64,000 bases of DNA from Bacillota bacterium (GTDB lineage: Bacteria; Bacillota; Clostridia; Lachnospirales; Lachnospiraceae). Under the pieces are notes generated by a model. The model was not told the origin of the DNA and did no database searches. It saw only the letters and a list, made by a program, of their open reading frames with translations. This document shows, piece after piece, positions 27,821-36,705 of the stretch. The DNA is taken from the NCBI GenBank assembly GCA_023395555.1, contig JAEWYQ010000082.1, forward strand, positions 1 to 64,000. The letters are read 5' to 3'. Position 1 is the stretch's first letter, and each line of letters opens with the position of its first letter. The position numbers were made by a program, and so were the translations under genes.

Positions 27821-29017
27821 TTATTCCATATTAGAATAATCAATTTCCGTCAAAAACTGATAGTTATAATCTCCTCGTTCATTGGTTGTATCATAAATCA
27901 GTTCTTTCGACAATTCAGGCATAACTTCAAAGGTACCCTTTGGTGTGACCAATCGAATCGGAGAAAACACATTTAACATTTCTTCATTGACAAGAATTGA
28001 GACTTTCCCATCCACCGTGTCTTTTTCAATGGTAATCGTATTATTTTCCTTATTGTAATTAGCCACTATTTCTCCCTCTGTGACTGAACGAGATGCCTTC
28101 AACCAATAAAAACAAGTATGATTGCGCAGGTCAGCGCGATTACCAAGATCCCATACCACACGGGCAGGCAAGGGATTTCTGGTGTATCTCTCCAGGAAGT
28201 GTATTGCGTTGGTATCCATTGTAATTGTTTCCGCCTCTTCCTCCTTATACCAGGCAAGATTGTCAGCATATACGATTTGGGGATTTAATTTATTGTCGTC
28301 AAAATTATGCCCCTTCTGGTAATGAATAAAAACATTATGGTCATAGCCTCCTCCATAGGTCTTACTCAGTTCATCTAATTTAAAATCATATTCTGCCGTA
28401 ACCTTATGACGGTTATATGCATAATCCAATTCACCTACCTGAAGTTGTATCGGTGTATTATAAAGATTTATCACACTGGTTCCATTATGATGGCCTGCCG
28501 ACATATGTGCAGCTGCAAACCGGTCAGCCATACGGGGCGCCACCAGATAGACACCATCACCGCCTGCGGAAAACCCCATAATATACACTCTATTGGGGTC
28601 CACATTATAAAAGATTATCATATTCTCAATTAATCTGTCGTACAAAGGGAAAGATTCCGGATTTCCATGCGTATCCCATGTATCCCTGACCCCTCTTGGA
28701 TTTACATAAACACCACTGGTAATCCCCATTTTGTAATAGCTGGCCATATGCTCCCATTGTTGATTATTAATATCCGGTGTATCCCCATAACCGCCGCCAT
28801 GCAAAGCAATAAATAAAGGATATCCATTTTCACCCGGCTCCCCTATGATCTGAAGGCCATATTTCATCTCTGCATCCTGATATTTCATAACACGGCTCTC
28901 TATTTCATTTTTTCTAACCTCATCCTCAGATTGTTTTTGAAGGTACTCCCTCCAGATCTCTTTCCGCACTTTATAAACAGCTTCCCTATCCGATAACTTT
29001 AATTCTGCCATAGTCAT
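27821..29017 (-). CDS. Alpha/beta-hydrolase esterase
   Basis: A 398-residue cytosolic hydrolase of the PHB-depolymerase/feruloyl-esterase-like group. It has an oxyanion segment LHGGG near residue 74, the nucleophile elbow GFSAGG near 150 and a plausible catalytic His in YQKGHNFDD. A C-terminal extension (about 310-398) is strand-rich. GGGAG precedes the ATG. It is the last gene of the GH18-GH29-transglutaminase-like-esterase operon. Possible roles are removal of acetyl groups from glycans (for example O-acetylated sialic acid or GlcNAc) or peptide/ester cleavage; sequence alone does not settle this. Confidence 0.8.
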   Translation of the reverse strand: MTMAELKLSDREAVYKVRKEIWREYLQKQSEDEVRKNEIESRVMKYQDAEMKYGLQIIGEPGENGYPLFIALHGGGYGDTPDINNQQWEHMASYYKMGITSGVYVNPRGVRDTWDTHGNPESFPLYDRLIENMIIFYNVDPNRVYIMGFSAGGDGVYLVAPRMADRFAAAHMSAGHHNGTSVINLYNTPIQLQVGELDYAYNRHKVTAEYDFKLDELSKTYGGGYDHNVFIHYQKGHNFDDNKLNPQIVYADNLAWYKEEEAETITMDTNAIHFLERYTRNPLPARVVWDLGNRADLRNHTCFYWLKASRSVTEGEIVANYNKENNTITIEKDTVDGKVSILVNEEMLNVFSPIRLVTPKGTFEVMPELSKELIYDTTNERGDYNYQFLTEIDYSNME

Positions 29018-29051
29018 TTCACTCCCTTATTCTTTTATCCTTCTCCTTGCA

Positions 29052-31583
29052 TTAACCGATCACTCTTGCAAACATATCAACACTGCCAACTTGATATCCG
29101 CAGCATGCATAGAGACCCTTTTGATGTCCTTCCATAACGATACAAACGGGCAATTTCTTTTTATCTACTCCGGTTCTTTCTTCCAGCATTGATAACACCT
29201 TATCGTTTTCATCTTTCCAGAAAGAAAGATTATGGTATGCGTTACGAACTTTTACAAAGGTATCATCCTTAAATTCCTGGTCATCCTTAACAACAATATG
29301 TATCCTACTGTTTTGCAACCCTGACATCTTAGCCATTTCCAACATTTCATTGAACAAATGCTCTGTAGGCTCCTTTCCGGTCTCAATAAATAACAATAGA
29401 TTTTTTCCTTCTTTGCAGAGATATCTTGATGAAACAGCTTCGCCTTCTAAGGTCTGAAGAGAAAAATCATCCAGTTCATAATCCATACGTAATTCCTTAG
29501 GGTCTACTAAACCGCAGTATAAATTTACTTTCTTTTGTTCCCCTTCCTGTAGAGTAAAATAGTATTCGGCACCAATCATACTTCCGCTGGCCATTCGTTC
29601 ATTGGTCAAAATTCTATATACTCCGGGCAGCAAAGTAAAACAGAGTTTATTCTCGGTAAATTCTTTATTCCACAACTCAAGAGTCTCATAACTTCCATCT
29701 TCTTTTCTATAACCCAATGTAAACTGCTGATAGTAAAGCGGTATCTTGCCCTCCGTAACACTTAATTGCAGGTGAGCCGCTCTGCGTTGTTTTTCGTCAA
29801 CAAAAACAAATTTCTCTCCATCAAAATATTGCGGCTCCAGGTAAATCTCATCCAGCCTCGCAGCTAATCCATAAGTACGGCAAATGGCTATAAACAATAC
29901 TTTCTTACTCATAGGCGTTCCAGCCCTCACCTTCATCGTACCTTCCGGTGTCCCAATGATGGTTTCATATTCCCTTGCCGGATGATAGGCGATTTCGCTT
30001 TGAATGTATTCCCATAATTTCTCCGGATGCTTCGACAGCTCTTCTCCCCTATGCCCCAATTCATTTCTTATACAGGCTCGGAAAGCAGATATTTTCTCCA
30101 TATAGATATTGGGAGATAATACATAGCGCGAGAAGATTTCATCCTCATATTTGCCCTGATATTGAAACCCCTCCAGATGACTGATTAAAACATCCGCCTT
30201 TGTATCTCTGAAATCCTTTCTTGCCAATACGGATAAAAGAAGTTCCTTTTGTTCCAAGCTATGTCCTGATACTTTTTCTTCCAGGAACAATCGTATTTCA
30301 TCAAAATTACCTTTTGCTTCGGATAATGCTCTGGCAATACCGGCATAACCCTCAAACCGCTTTCCATAAGCTTCATCGTAATAAGAATCAATCCGATTCT
30401 GTCTCAAGATATCTGCAAGTTTGTTCCTTTCATCCTGTTTTCTTTCTTGTTCTGGTGTCATATCAGCGGCACTTACCTCTGCACAATCCGGTGCCCCAAT
30501 TCGGAACTTATTCCATTGATCAAAATTAAGCTCCTCCTCTCCGTCTAATAGAAAAGATATCTCATCATGATCTTTTACATTGACAATTTTCATCTTTCCC
30601 CTGCCATTATGTAATACATGGAGATGGATATCCCCCTTCCCCAGTCTTATGGACACCTCACCTTTCTCATTTGTCTTCAATATGGTAATCGGGAAAAATT
30701 CAGCAGAGTTGATTATTTCAAATCTTACTGCGGCGTCTTTTACCGGCTCTCCTTTTTCATTCTTTACAATCACCGTAAAGGGTTTCACCATGGCATACCT
30801 GCTGCTATTATTAATTAATGTAACGGTTCCATCCTGTTCAGCAATTTCTTCCCCTTCACATCCAAAGCCGGAAAACACTCTGGAATGAACTACCATAGCT
30901 CTGGATGCAGCATAGGTAAACCATCCATTATTAAAAATGGGTTTCGGCTCACAGGCACCTGTAAAATACCATTGCTCTCCATCCCAAATCTCTACCCATG
31001 CATGGTTAGAGTCACTGTGGCTCCAGCGAGGTACATAAATTTGTCTCGCTGCTATCCCTACGCTTCGTAATATGGTTACCAAAAATGTTGATTCCTCACC
31101 GCACCTGCCAAAACCGCCTTTGTAAACAGTGACAGGGGATGCGGTTCGGATTGAAGTGGATCGATAGGTAGCCTGCTCATAGCACCAATTGTTTATTTCA
31201 AGAACCGCCTCTTTCAAGGGAAGATCCTGTATTCGATCCTTCACTAAATCAAAGAAAAATCTTCTGCAATCGGTAATATCCTCTGAATTAATACGATGTG
31301 ACAGCACATAATTAAATATATAGTCCTCCGGGATATCCTTCCTATAAGGAGAAGACTCCAGTAAATCCGCCGTATGTTTCGCATAACCATAAAACACATC
31401 AAAATCATAAGCGCCAACATCACTCAATGGCATATAGGCGTACAGATATTTCATAAATAAAGCCTCTACTTGGGACAGCTTATTGATTCGTTCATGAATA
31501 CCCTTGGCCTTATGGCCAAAAAAAGGAAGTGCCTGGTTATAATCCTGTTCTATCTTATCAATGGTTTTCAATTGAAATCTCAT
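29052..31583 (-). CDS. Transglutaminase-fold protein, possible glycopeptide amidase
   Basis: An 843-residue cytosolic protein with no signal or membrane segment. A transglutaminase/PNGase-fold core spans about residues 110-215: RCGEESTFLVTILRS with the catalytic Cys near 161, NHAWVEIW with the His near 193, and GACEP near 209, where Glu replaces the usual Asp before Pro. An Ig-like domain follows (about 245-345). A second, apparently degenerate core lies near 555-620 (GTPMSKKVLFIAICRTYGLA, with no Cys at the expected site), then a thioredoxin-like tail. GGGAGG precedes the ATG. It sits between GH29 and an esterase in a glycan operon. Protein:N-glycanases share this fold, so cleavage of glycan-peptide links is an attractive but unproven idea; a protease is the main alternative. 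Confidence 0.75.
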   Translation of the reverse strand: MRFQLKTIDKIEQDYNQALPFFGHKAKGIHERINKLSQVEALFMKYLYAYMPLSDVGAYDFDVFYGYAKHTADLLESSPYRKDIPEDYIFNYVLSHRINSEDITDCRRFFFDLVKDRIQDLPLKEAVLEINNWCYEQATYRSTSIRTASPVTVYKGGFGRCGEESTFLVTILRSVGIAARQIYVPRWSHSDSNHAWVEIWDGEQWYFTGACEPKPIFNNGWFTYAASRAMVVHSRVFSGFGCEGEEIAEQDGTVTLINNSSRYAMVKPFTVIVKNEKGEPVKDAAVRFEIINSAEFFPITILKTNEKGEVSIRLGKGDIHLHVLHNGRGKMKIVNVKDHDEISFLLDGEEELNFDQWNKFRIGAPDCAEVSAADMTPEQERKQDERNKLADILRQNRIDSYYDEAYGKRFEGYAGIARALSEAKGNFDEIRLFLEEKVSGHSLEQKELLLSVLARKDFRDTKADVLISHLEGFQYQGKYEDEIFSRYVLSPNIYMEKISAFRACIRNELGHRGEELSKHPEKLWEYIQSEIAYHPAREYETIIGTPEGTMKVRAGTPMSKKVLFIAICRTYGLAARLDEIYLEPQYFDGEKFVFVDEKQRRAAHLQLSVTEGKIPLYYQQFTLGYRKEDGSYETLELWNKEFTENKLCFTLLPGVYRILTNERMASGSMIGAEYYFTLQEGEQKKVNLYCGLVDPKELRMDYELDDFSLQTLEGEAVSSRYLCKEGKNLLLFIETGKEPTEHLFNEMLEMAKMSGLQNSRIHIVVKDDQEFKDDTFVKVRNAYHNLSFWKDENDKVLSMLEERTGVDKKKLPVCIVMEGHQKGLYACCGYQVGSVDMFARVIG

Positions 31584-31618
31584 ATCATCATCCTCCCATT
31601 TAATCCTGCAGGTTCTTA

Positions 31619-33040
31619 CTATTTTCTTCGAATTCGCAATACCTGACCAATCGGCACTTCTCCATGATGCTTCGGAAGTTCTGCCTGGTATCCGCCAGGT
31701 ACCTTTTTGTAGTGTATTTGTTCCTGTGACCCGATCAATTCCATCCCTTCCACCTCATCATGGAAGGGAAGGAACAATTCCTGTTCCGCTTTCCCTTCTT
31801 TATCCGGATACATTTTGAAGGCATAAATATATTTTTCTGCTTGTTTCTGCGTAAATGCGATACCGTCCTTTTTGTATGGCGCACATACTCTTGTGCCATA
31901 AATTCCCTCACCATGAATTGACAGCCACTCTCCCAGTCCCTTCATAGCCTTTAAAGCACCTTCCGGAATACGTCCATCCGGCTGAGGTCCGACATTCAAC
32001 GCTAAATTTCCGCCCTTGGCTACGATATCCACTAATAAGCATGCCAGTTCTCTGACCGTTTTATAAGTATCCTCATATTTAAAAGAAAAACTAGTCCCCA
32101 TGGTAATACAACTTTCCCAGGGAATCATAAGTGGTTCGTCAGGCACACATTGCTCAGGGGTTACATAATTTTCATATGGACCTCCCACCGTTCGGTCTGC
32201 ACTTAATACCCAAGGCTGGACCTCCCTTATTTGATCCATTAATTCTCCCAGTCGTATGTCCTGCCCGTTTTCCTTGCATACCCAGCCGGCATCAAACCAT
32301 AAGATATCTAATTTACCATACTCCGTGGCCAATTCCTTTATCTGGTTATGGGTAAAGTTCACAAACTCTTCCCAAATTTCCGGATTTTCGACCGGTAGAT
32401 AGGATGGACCTCTGGACATAAAGGTACCAGGTTCCCTGCCATTAACCCAGTAAGAAGGAACGGTCCAATCGGCTTTTGAAAAATAAGCTCCTATGCCTAA
32501 TCCCTTCGAGCGCATGGCATCAAATAAATGTTTGCAGATATTGCTGTATTTATGGGTATGAAAAGGGCAATCCGGCGCAGTTACTTTATAATCCGAATAC
32601 TTAGAATCAAACATACAGAATCCGTCATGATGCTTTGTAGTGAATATGAAGTACTTAAAACCGCCCTCCGCGGCAGCAGATGCCCATTTATCCGGTTGAA
32701 ACCGAATGGGATTAAAGGTTTTATTTAAATCAAAATATTGTTTCTTAAAGGTATCGGCATCCACATCCCAGTCCACATCATTTCTTGACCAATCCCCATC
32801 CCCATCACTCAGTGCCCAGGATTCTACCAGCCCGATCTGCGAATATGCCCCCCAATGCATCATCAATGCCAGCTTTTGATCCTGAAACCATTCTAATTGC
32901 CTTAGCAGTTCCGGCTCCGTTGGTGCTGCATAGGAAGCGATACCGCTATAATTATGTACTCCTTCCTTTATACCCTCCGGTTCCTGTGTTTCTTGAACAA
33001 GTTCCTGTTCTTCCTTTGTTGTAAGTCCCAATTCATCCAT
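31619..33040 (-). CDS. Alpha-L-fucosidase, GH29 (copy 1)
   Basis: Cytosolic glycosidase that removes alpha-linked L-fucose with retention. The 473-residue protein carries the GH29 signatures MMHWGAYSQIG, FTTKHHDGFCMF and DILWFDAGW; the Asp of WFD near residue 248 is the expected nucleophile. Later segments (GGNLALNVGPQPDGRIPE) complete the barrel, and a small beta domain ends the protein. AAAGGAGG precedes the ATG and overlaps the end of the GH18 gene, so the two are translationally coupled. Released fucose would feed fucI/fucU at 61947 onward. Confidence 0.93.
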   Translation of the reverse strand: MDELGLTTKEEQELVQETQEPEGIKEGVHNYSGIASYAAPTEPELLRQLEWFQDQKLALMMHWGAYSQIGLVESWALSDGDGDWSRNDVDWDVDADTFKKQYFDLNKTFNPIRFQPDKWASAAAEGGFKYFIFTTKHHDGFCMFDSKYSDYKVTAPDCPFHTHKYSNICKHLFDAMRSKGLGIGAYFSKADWTVPSYWVNGREPGTFMSRGPSYLPVENPEIWEEFVNFTHNQIKELATEYGKLDILWFDAGWVCKENGQDIRLGELMDQIREVQPWVLSADRTVGGPYENYVTPEQCVPDEPLMIPWESCITMGTSFSFKYEDTYKTVRELACLLVDIVAKGGNLALNVGPQPDGRIPEGALKAMKGLGEWLSIHGEGIYGTRVCAPYKKDGIAFTQKQAEKYIYAFKMYPDKEGKAEQELFLPFHDEVEGMELIGSQEQIHYKKVPGGYQAELPKHHGEVPIGQVLRIRRK

Positions 33041-33042
33041 TG

Positions 33043-34059
33043 CTACGCCTCCTTTAACTCCTGATATAACGCATTAAGTAACACTCTTGTCTTATCACAC
33101 TTATGCTCCCAATAGAACACACCTCCATAACCATGCTCAATGGTATATTTTGCTTTCAGTCTTAAGGATTCCTCATCATCATAGGAAAGAAATGAGGAGC
33201 CATCAAATAAATAAGGTGCTTTGGCTTCGTTATCCCAATAGCGAATGTACCCATTCTTATTAATGTATTCTTTTACTAAGACATCATAATCCGGTCCGTA
33301 ACTTCCTCTTGTGTCACTGATCTGCAGCAGCCCATGATTACGGCTGTTTAAATTAACCCACTTTCTGGAATAAAATGCCGCTCCCATTAACAGCTTTTCC
33401 TTAGGAACACCGGACTCATGAAATAACCGAAGGGCCTGATCGCAACTATTCATGAGTACATCTCCCACATTGGAATATAAAGGTGTATGATGACCTGACA
33501 GAGAATGAAAACCGCATTTCAGATCATAGGTCATCAAACAGATATAATCAAGATATTTCATAAGCTCCGGGAGTTCCACACAGTGAAGATAATATACATC
33601 TGCTCCTGCTGCGATAGAAAGAATTCGTTTCTCACCATCAATACTATTTAGATGCTGACGAATGGCTTTACAAAGTAAGGTAAAATTCTGTTTATCATCG
33701 GCCGATACATTACTCCCATTACAGGGGGAGCAAGGATATTCCCAATCCAGATCAACGCCATCCAGATCACATTCTTTCACAATCGCGGCTAAGTTGGATG
33801 CTGCTTTTTCTCTTAGCTCTTCCCTTTTGCAGCAGATTGAAAATCCGCTGCCGCCTGCTTCCACAATGGATAAGATTATTTTTATATCAGGATTCCATTT
33901 TCTCATCTCTGGCATAAGCTTTACGATTCTATGGTCTTTTGCAGAAATTGTACCGTCACTATGTATATGGCCGAAGGCAATATTAATGTGTGTTAATTTT
34001 TGTACATCCTCTTTCGTAATATCTCCACTGCCGACGTACGCTAATAGTTTCTTTTTCAT
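33043..34059 (-). CDS. GH18 glycosidase (chitinase / endo-beta-N-acetylglucosaminidase type)
   Basis: A 338-residue single-domain GH18 enzyme without a signal peptide. The catalytic motif DGVDLDWEYP lies near residue 105, with the Glu as acid. KIILSIVEAGG (substrate-assisted strand), LMTYDL and GYGGVFYWE are the other barrel landmarks. GGGGGAAG precedes the ATG. It is the first gene of the 27821-34059 operon. In this company the likely job is cutting the GlcNAc-beta-1,4-GlcNAc core of imported N-glycans, or chitobiose-type fragments. Cytosolic location argues against attack on polymeric chitin. Confidence 0.88.
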   Translation of the reverse strand: MKKKLLAYVGSGDITKEDVQKLTHINIAFGHIHSDGTISAKDHRIVKLMPEMRKWNPDIKIILSIVEAGGSGFSICCKREELREKAASNLAAIVKECDLDGVDLDWEYPCSPCNGSNVSADDKQNFTLLCKAIRQHLNSIDGEKRILSIAAGADVYYLHCVELPELMKYLDYICLMTYDLKCGFHSLSGHHTPLYSNVGDVLMNSCDQALRLFHESGVPKEKLLMGAAFYSRKWVNLNSRNHGLLQISDTRGSYGPDYDVLVKEYINKNGYIRYWDNEAKAPYLFDGSSFLSYDDEESLRLKAKYTIEHGYGGVFYWEHKCDKTRVLLNALYQELKEA

Positions 34060-34306
34060 GTATAATTACTTCCCCCTCACTACGCAAATATTATTTTAGT
34101 ATGTGAGCCATAATACGTTTCGTAAAAGTATAAATATTTCTATATCTCTTAACATTGTTATATAACATTATGAAACAAATAACAAGTTATTTTTAATATT
34201 TTTATGTATAAAGTTAATTTTATCGATTATTTGATTCTATTATTATAACAACTGTTTAAAATGTTAAATATTTAAATTAACATTTTATGATCTACTTAGC
34301 ACCAAA
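34060..34306 (-). promoter_or_regulatory. Control region of the GH18 operon with two palindromes
   Basis: Very AT-rich, no gene. Two palindromes stand out: TGTTATATAACA (34156-34167, perfect) and AAAATGTTAA (34258-34267) paired with TTAACATTTT (34277-34286), separated by 9 bases. Both share the TTAACA/TGTTAA half-site seen near the other cluster operons. A promoter is likely here (TTGTTA about 34180, TATAAC near 34160 on the minus strand) but is weakly defined. Confidence 0.55.
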
Positions 34307-34355
34307 AATGGGCTGTTTCTCCACGAATTTATAATCAGTGTAGAAACAACCCATT
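34307..34355 (-). terminator. Terminator of the GH130-GH38-GH3 operon
   Basis: Starts four bases beyond the GH3 stop codon. Arms 34342-34355 and 34307-34320 form a 14-bp stem with one G-U pair (minus strand AATGGGTTGTTTCT ... AGAAACAGCCCATT), followed by TTTT. It is a good rho-independent terminator. Confidence 0.75.
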
Positions 34356-34359
34356 CTAT

Positions 34360-36696
34360 TTAAAGTAATACAACCTTTCCCTGCCAGAAAGTATGGCAGC
34401 CGTCGGATAACATCAACTGCAGCTCTCCGGCTTCCGGTCTGAACTCCATTTTATTATCCCAGATTGAGACCTTTTCTTCGTCAAGATGTAAGGCCGCTTT
34501 TTTCGTCTCTCCCTTATTAACCCACACCTTGATAAAATCCTTCAGTTCCATAACGCGCGGTATGACGCTGGACTGCATATCCCTTGTGTAAAGAAGCAGC
34601 AGCCCATAACCGTCATAGTTGCCGCAGTTGCTTATACTAACCTCCAATCGAATCCTGCCCTTCTTTATATGGCTTAAAGCCAGTTCGATTCTGTCGGAAG
34701 GTTGGTTTTGCCGCTCCTCTTTTCTGCAATCTTCATGATACAGGAACTTAAGCCTTATCTCACTGTATTGAAAATTCGTGTAGGACAAACCGTATCCAAA
34801 GGAATACAGGGGGCTTTCCGGCATATTATAATAACCCATGGCCTTATAAGAGTCCTTGTAATTATAATAAACCGGCAGCTGGCCGACATGCCTTGGCAGG
34901 GAGACCGGAAGATGGCCCGAAGGACAGGTCTTTCCAAACAGTATTTCAGCAACAGCCTGCCCTCCCTGCATTCCAGGATAAAAGGCACATAGCAGGGCTT
35001 TGGAATACCGGTCTATTTCTTCTACCGCATAAGGGCGGCCTTGTATCAGGACGGTAATCACCGGCTTTCCCGTTTGGTATATTGCTTCTGCCAGCCGGGT
35101 CTGCAAGCCGGGCAGGCTTAAATCCGCCGAATCTATTCCTTCCCCGCAGTCCATATCCAGACCTTCCTTTAATTTTGCCGCACCGTTTGCATCAAATTCA
35201 ACCCTTGAAAACCGGCTGGAGGAACCGCCCAGGACAAGAATCACAGTATCACAGCCTTCTGCTAACCGGACAGCCTCTTCTATATAATCTTCCTCTTTCT
35301 TAATTAACCCGCAGCCTTTTGAGAATTTTACTGTTACCTCTTCTTTGCTGTTCCTAAGGAATTCTTTTATCCCTTTTAATACGGTAATCCCGGCTTCCCC
35401 ACGAACAGGCGGCGTATAATCTCCCAGCTGATGATAGATTTCATCTGCATTTGGTCCGATTACTGCAAGAGAGCGTACTTTATTTCCGTGCAAAGGAAGG
35501 ATATTGTCCTCATTCTTTAACAGGCACACGGATTCCCTGGCCAGTTGAAGTGCTTCCGGATGGTTTTGGTAAGAATAGTACGCAGATCTATCCTTCTCTT
35601 CCATATAAGGCTTCTCAAAAAGGCCCATTTCAAGCTTCAGCTTCAATACCCGGAATACGGCCCTGTCAAGGTCCTCCGGATCCAGGAAGCCGCTGTCATA
35701 TGCCTCCTCCAGCCTGGTAAACCCTTCATCCCACAGGCTGATGTCAATACCGGCCTTTAATGCTATGGCTGCCGACAGCGCATTATTCCCCGTCATACCA
35801 TCCAGCCGGTCAATCGCCAGGCCGTCTGCCATCACAACGCCGTCAAAGTTCATCTCTCCCCGGAGAATATCCGTCAGCAGCTTCTTATTGCTGTGGCAGG
35901 GTATGCCGTCTATCTCATTGTAAGCTGCCATGATTCCTTTCACTCCCGCCTGACAGCAGGCCCTTGCAGCGGGCAGATGGATTTCCCTTAATTCCCTTTC
36001 TCCGATCCGGGCGGCACTGGCATTGATTCCGCCGGTGCCTTCTCCCTGGGCACAGAAATGCTTTGCTACGGCAGCTATACCGTTGCTCTGGATTCCCATA
36101 ACAGCAGCCTTTGCCAGCACACCGGCAAGATAGGGGTCTTCGCTGTAGCACTCTTCACTTCTTCCCCACCTGGGATCTCTTAGGATATCCAGCACGGAAA
36201 TAAGCGCCATATGGACTCCCAATTCTTTCAACTGACTGCCGCAGACCGCATAGGCCCTTCTTAAAAGCTCCGGATGAAAGGCGGCACCGGCATTGAGATT
36301 CACCGGCAGAAGATATCCGTCAAGGGCCTGGTGTCCATGGGGGCATTCAGAGCTTAACAGCATGGGAATTCCTAATCTGGAATGTTCCAGGACATATTTT
36401 TGAATCATATTGTAGGTTTGGGGACCAAGGATGCCGGTCAGTCCGTTTTCATAATTTTTCCCCGACCAGGGGTCCGCCCGATGCAGTCCATAGAGCACCC
36501 CCAAGCCTCCATAATACTTTACTTCTTCTTTCAACTCCCTGCTTAATACAACATCGCTTCCCTTTCGTTCATAAGCCTGAAATCCGTATAGATGCTGGTT
36601 AAGCTGCCCTGCCTTTTCCCTCACTGTCATATGGGATAATAAATCCTTTGCCCGTTCACCCGGAGAAAGTCTGCTATTCTGATACAAATAATTCAT
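34360..36696 (-). CDS. GH3 exo-beta-glycosidase
   Basis: A 778-residue cytosolic GH3 enzyme: N-terminal (beta/alpha)8 barrel with AKHFCAQGEGTGG and the nucleophile segment FDGVVMADG (Asp near residue 288). A second alpha/beta domain follows (VIGPNADE, VILVLGGSS), and the C-terminus has a fibronectin III-like domain. AGAGG precedes the ATG. It lies 9 bases downstream of the GH38 gene and ends at a strong terminator. Family members split beta-glucosides, xylosides or N-acetylglucosaminides. Neighbouring GH38 and GH130 make a role in glycan trimming likely, but the multi-domain layout is closer to beta-glucosidases than to NagZ. Its base composition looks richer in G+C than the genes at 2962-34059. 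Confidence 0.9.
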   Translation of the reverse strand: MNYLYQNSRLSPGERAKDLLSHMTVREKAGQLNQHLYGFQAYERKGSDVVLSRELKEEVKYYGGLGVLYGLHRADPWSGKNYENGLTGILGPQTYNMIQKYVLEHSRLGIPMLLSSECPHGHQALDGYLLPVNLNAGAAFHPELLRRAYAVCGSQLKELGVHMALISVLDILRDPRWGRSEECYSEDPYLAGVLAKAAVMGIQSNGIAAVAKHFCAQGEGTGGINASAARIGERELREIHLPAARACCQAGVKGIMAAYNEIDGIPCHSNKKLLTDILRGEMNFDGVVMADGLAIDRLDGMTGNNALSAAIALKAGIDISLWDEGFTRLEEAYDSGFLDPEDLDRAVFRVLKLKLEMGLFEKPYMEEKDRSAYYSYQNHPEALQLARESVCLLKNEDNILPLHGNKVRSLAVIGPNADEIYHQLGDYTPPVRGEAGITVLKGIKEFLRNSKEEVTVKFSKGCGLIKKEEDYIEEAVRLAEGCDTVILVLGGSSSRFSRVEFDANGAAKLKEGLDMDCGEGIDSADLSLPGLQTRLAEAIYQTGKPVITVLIQGRPYAVEEIDRYSKALLCAFYPGMQGGQAVAEILFGKTCPSGHLPVSLPRHVGQLPVYYNYKDSYKAMGYYNMPESPLYSFGYGLSYTNFQYSEIRLKFLYHEDCRKEERQNQPSDRIELALSHIKKGRIRLEVSISNCGNYDGYGLLLLYTRDMQSSVIPRVMELKDFIKVWVNKGETKKAALHLDEEKVSIWDNKMEFRPEAGELQLMLSDGCHTFWQGKVVLL

Positions 36697-36705
36697 CCCG
36701 ACCTC

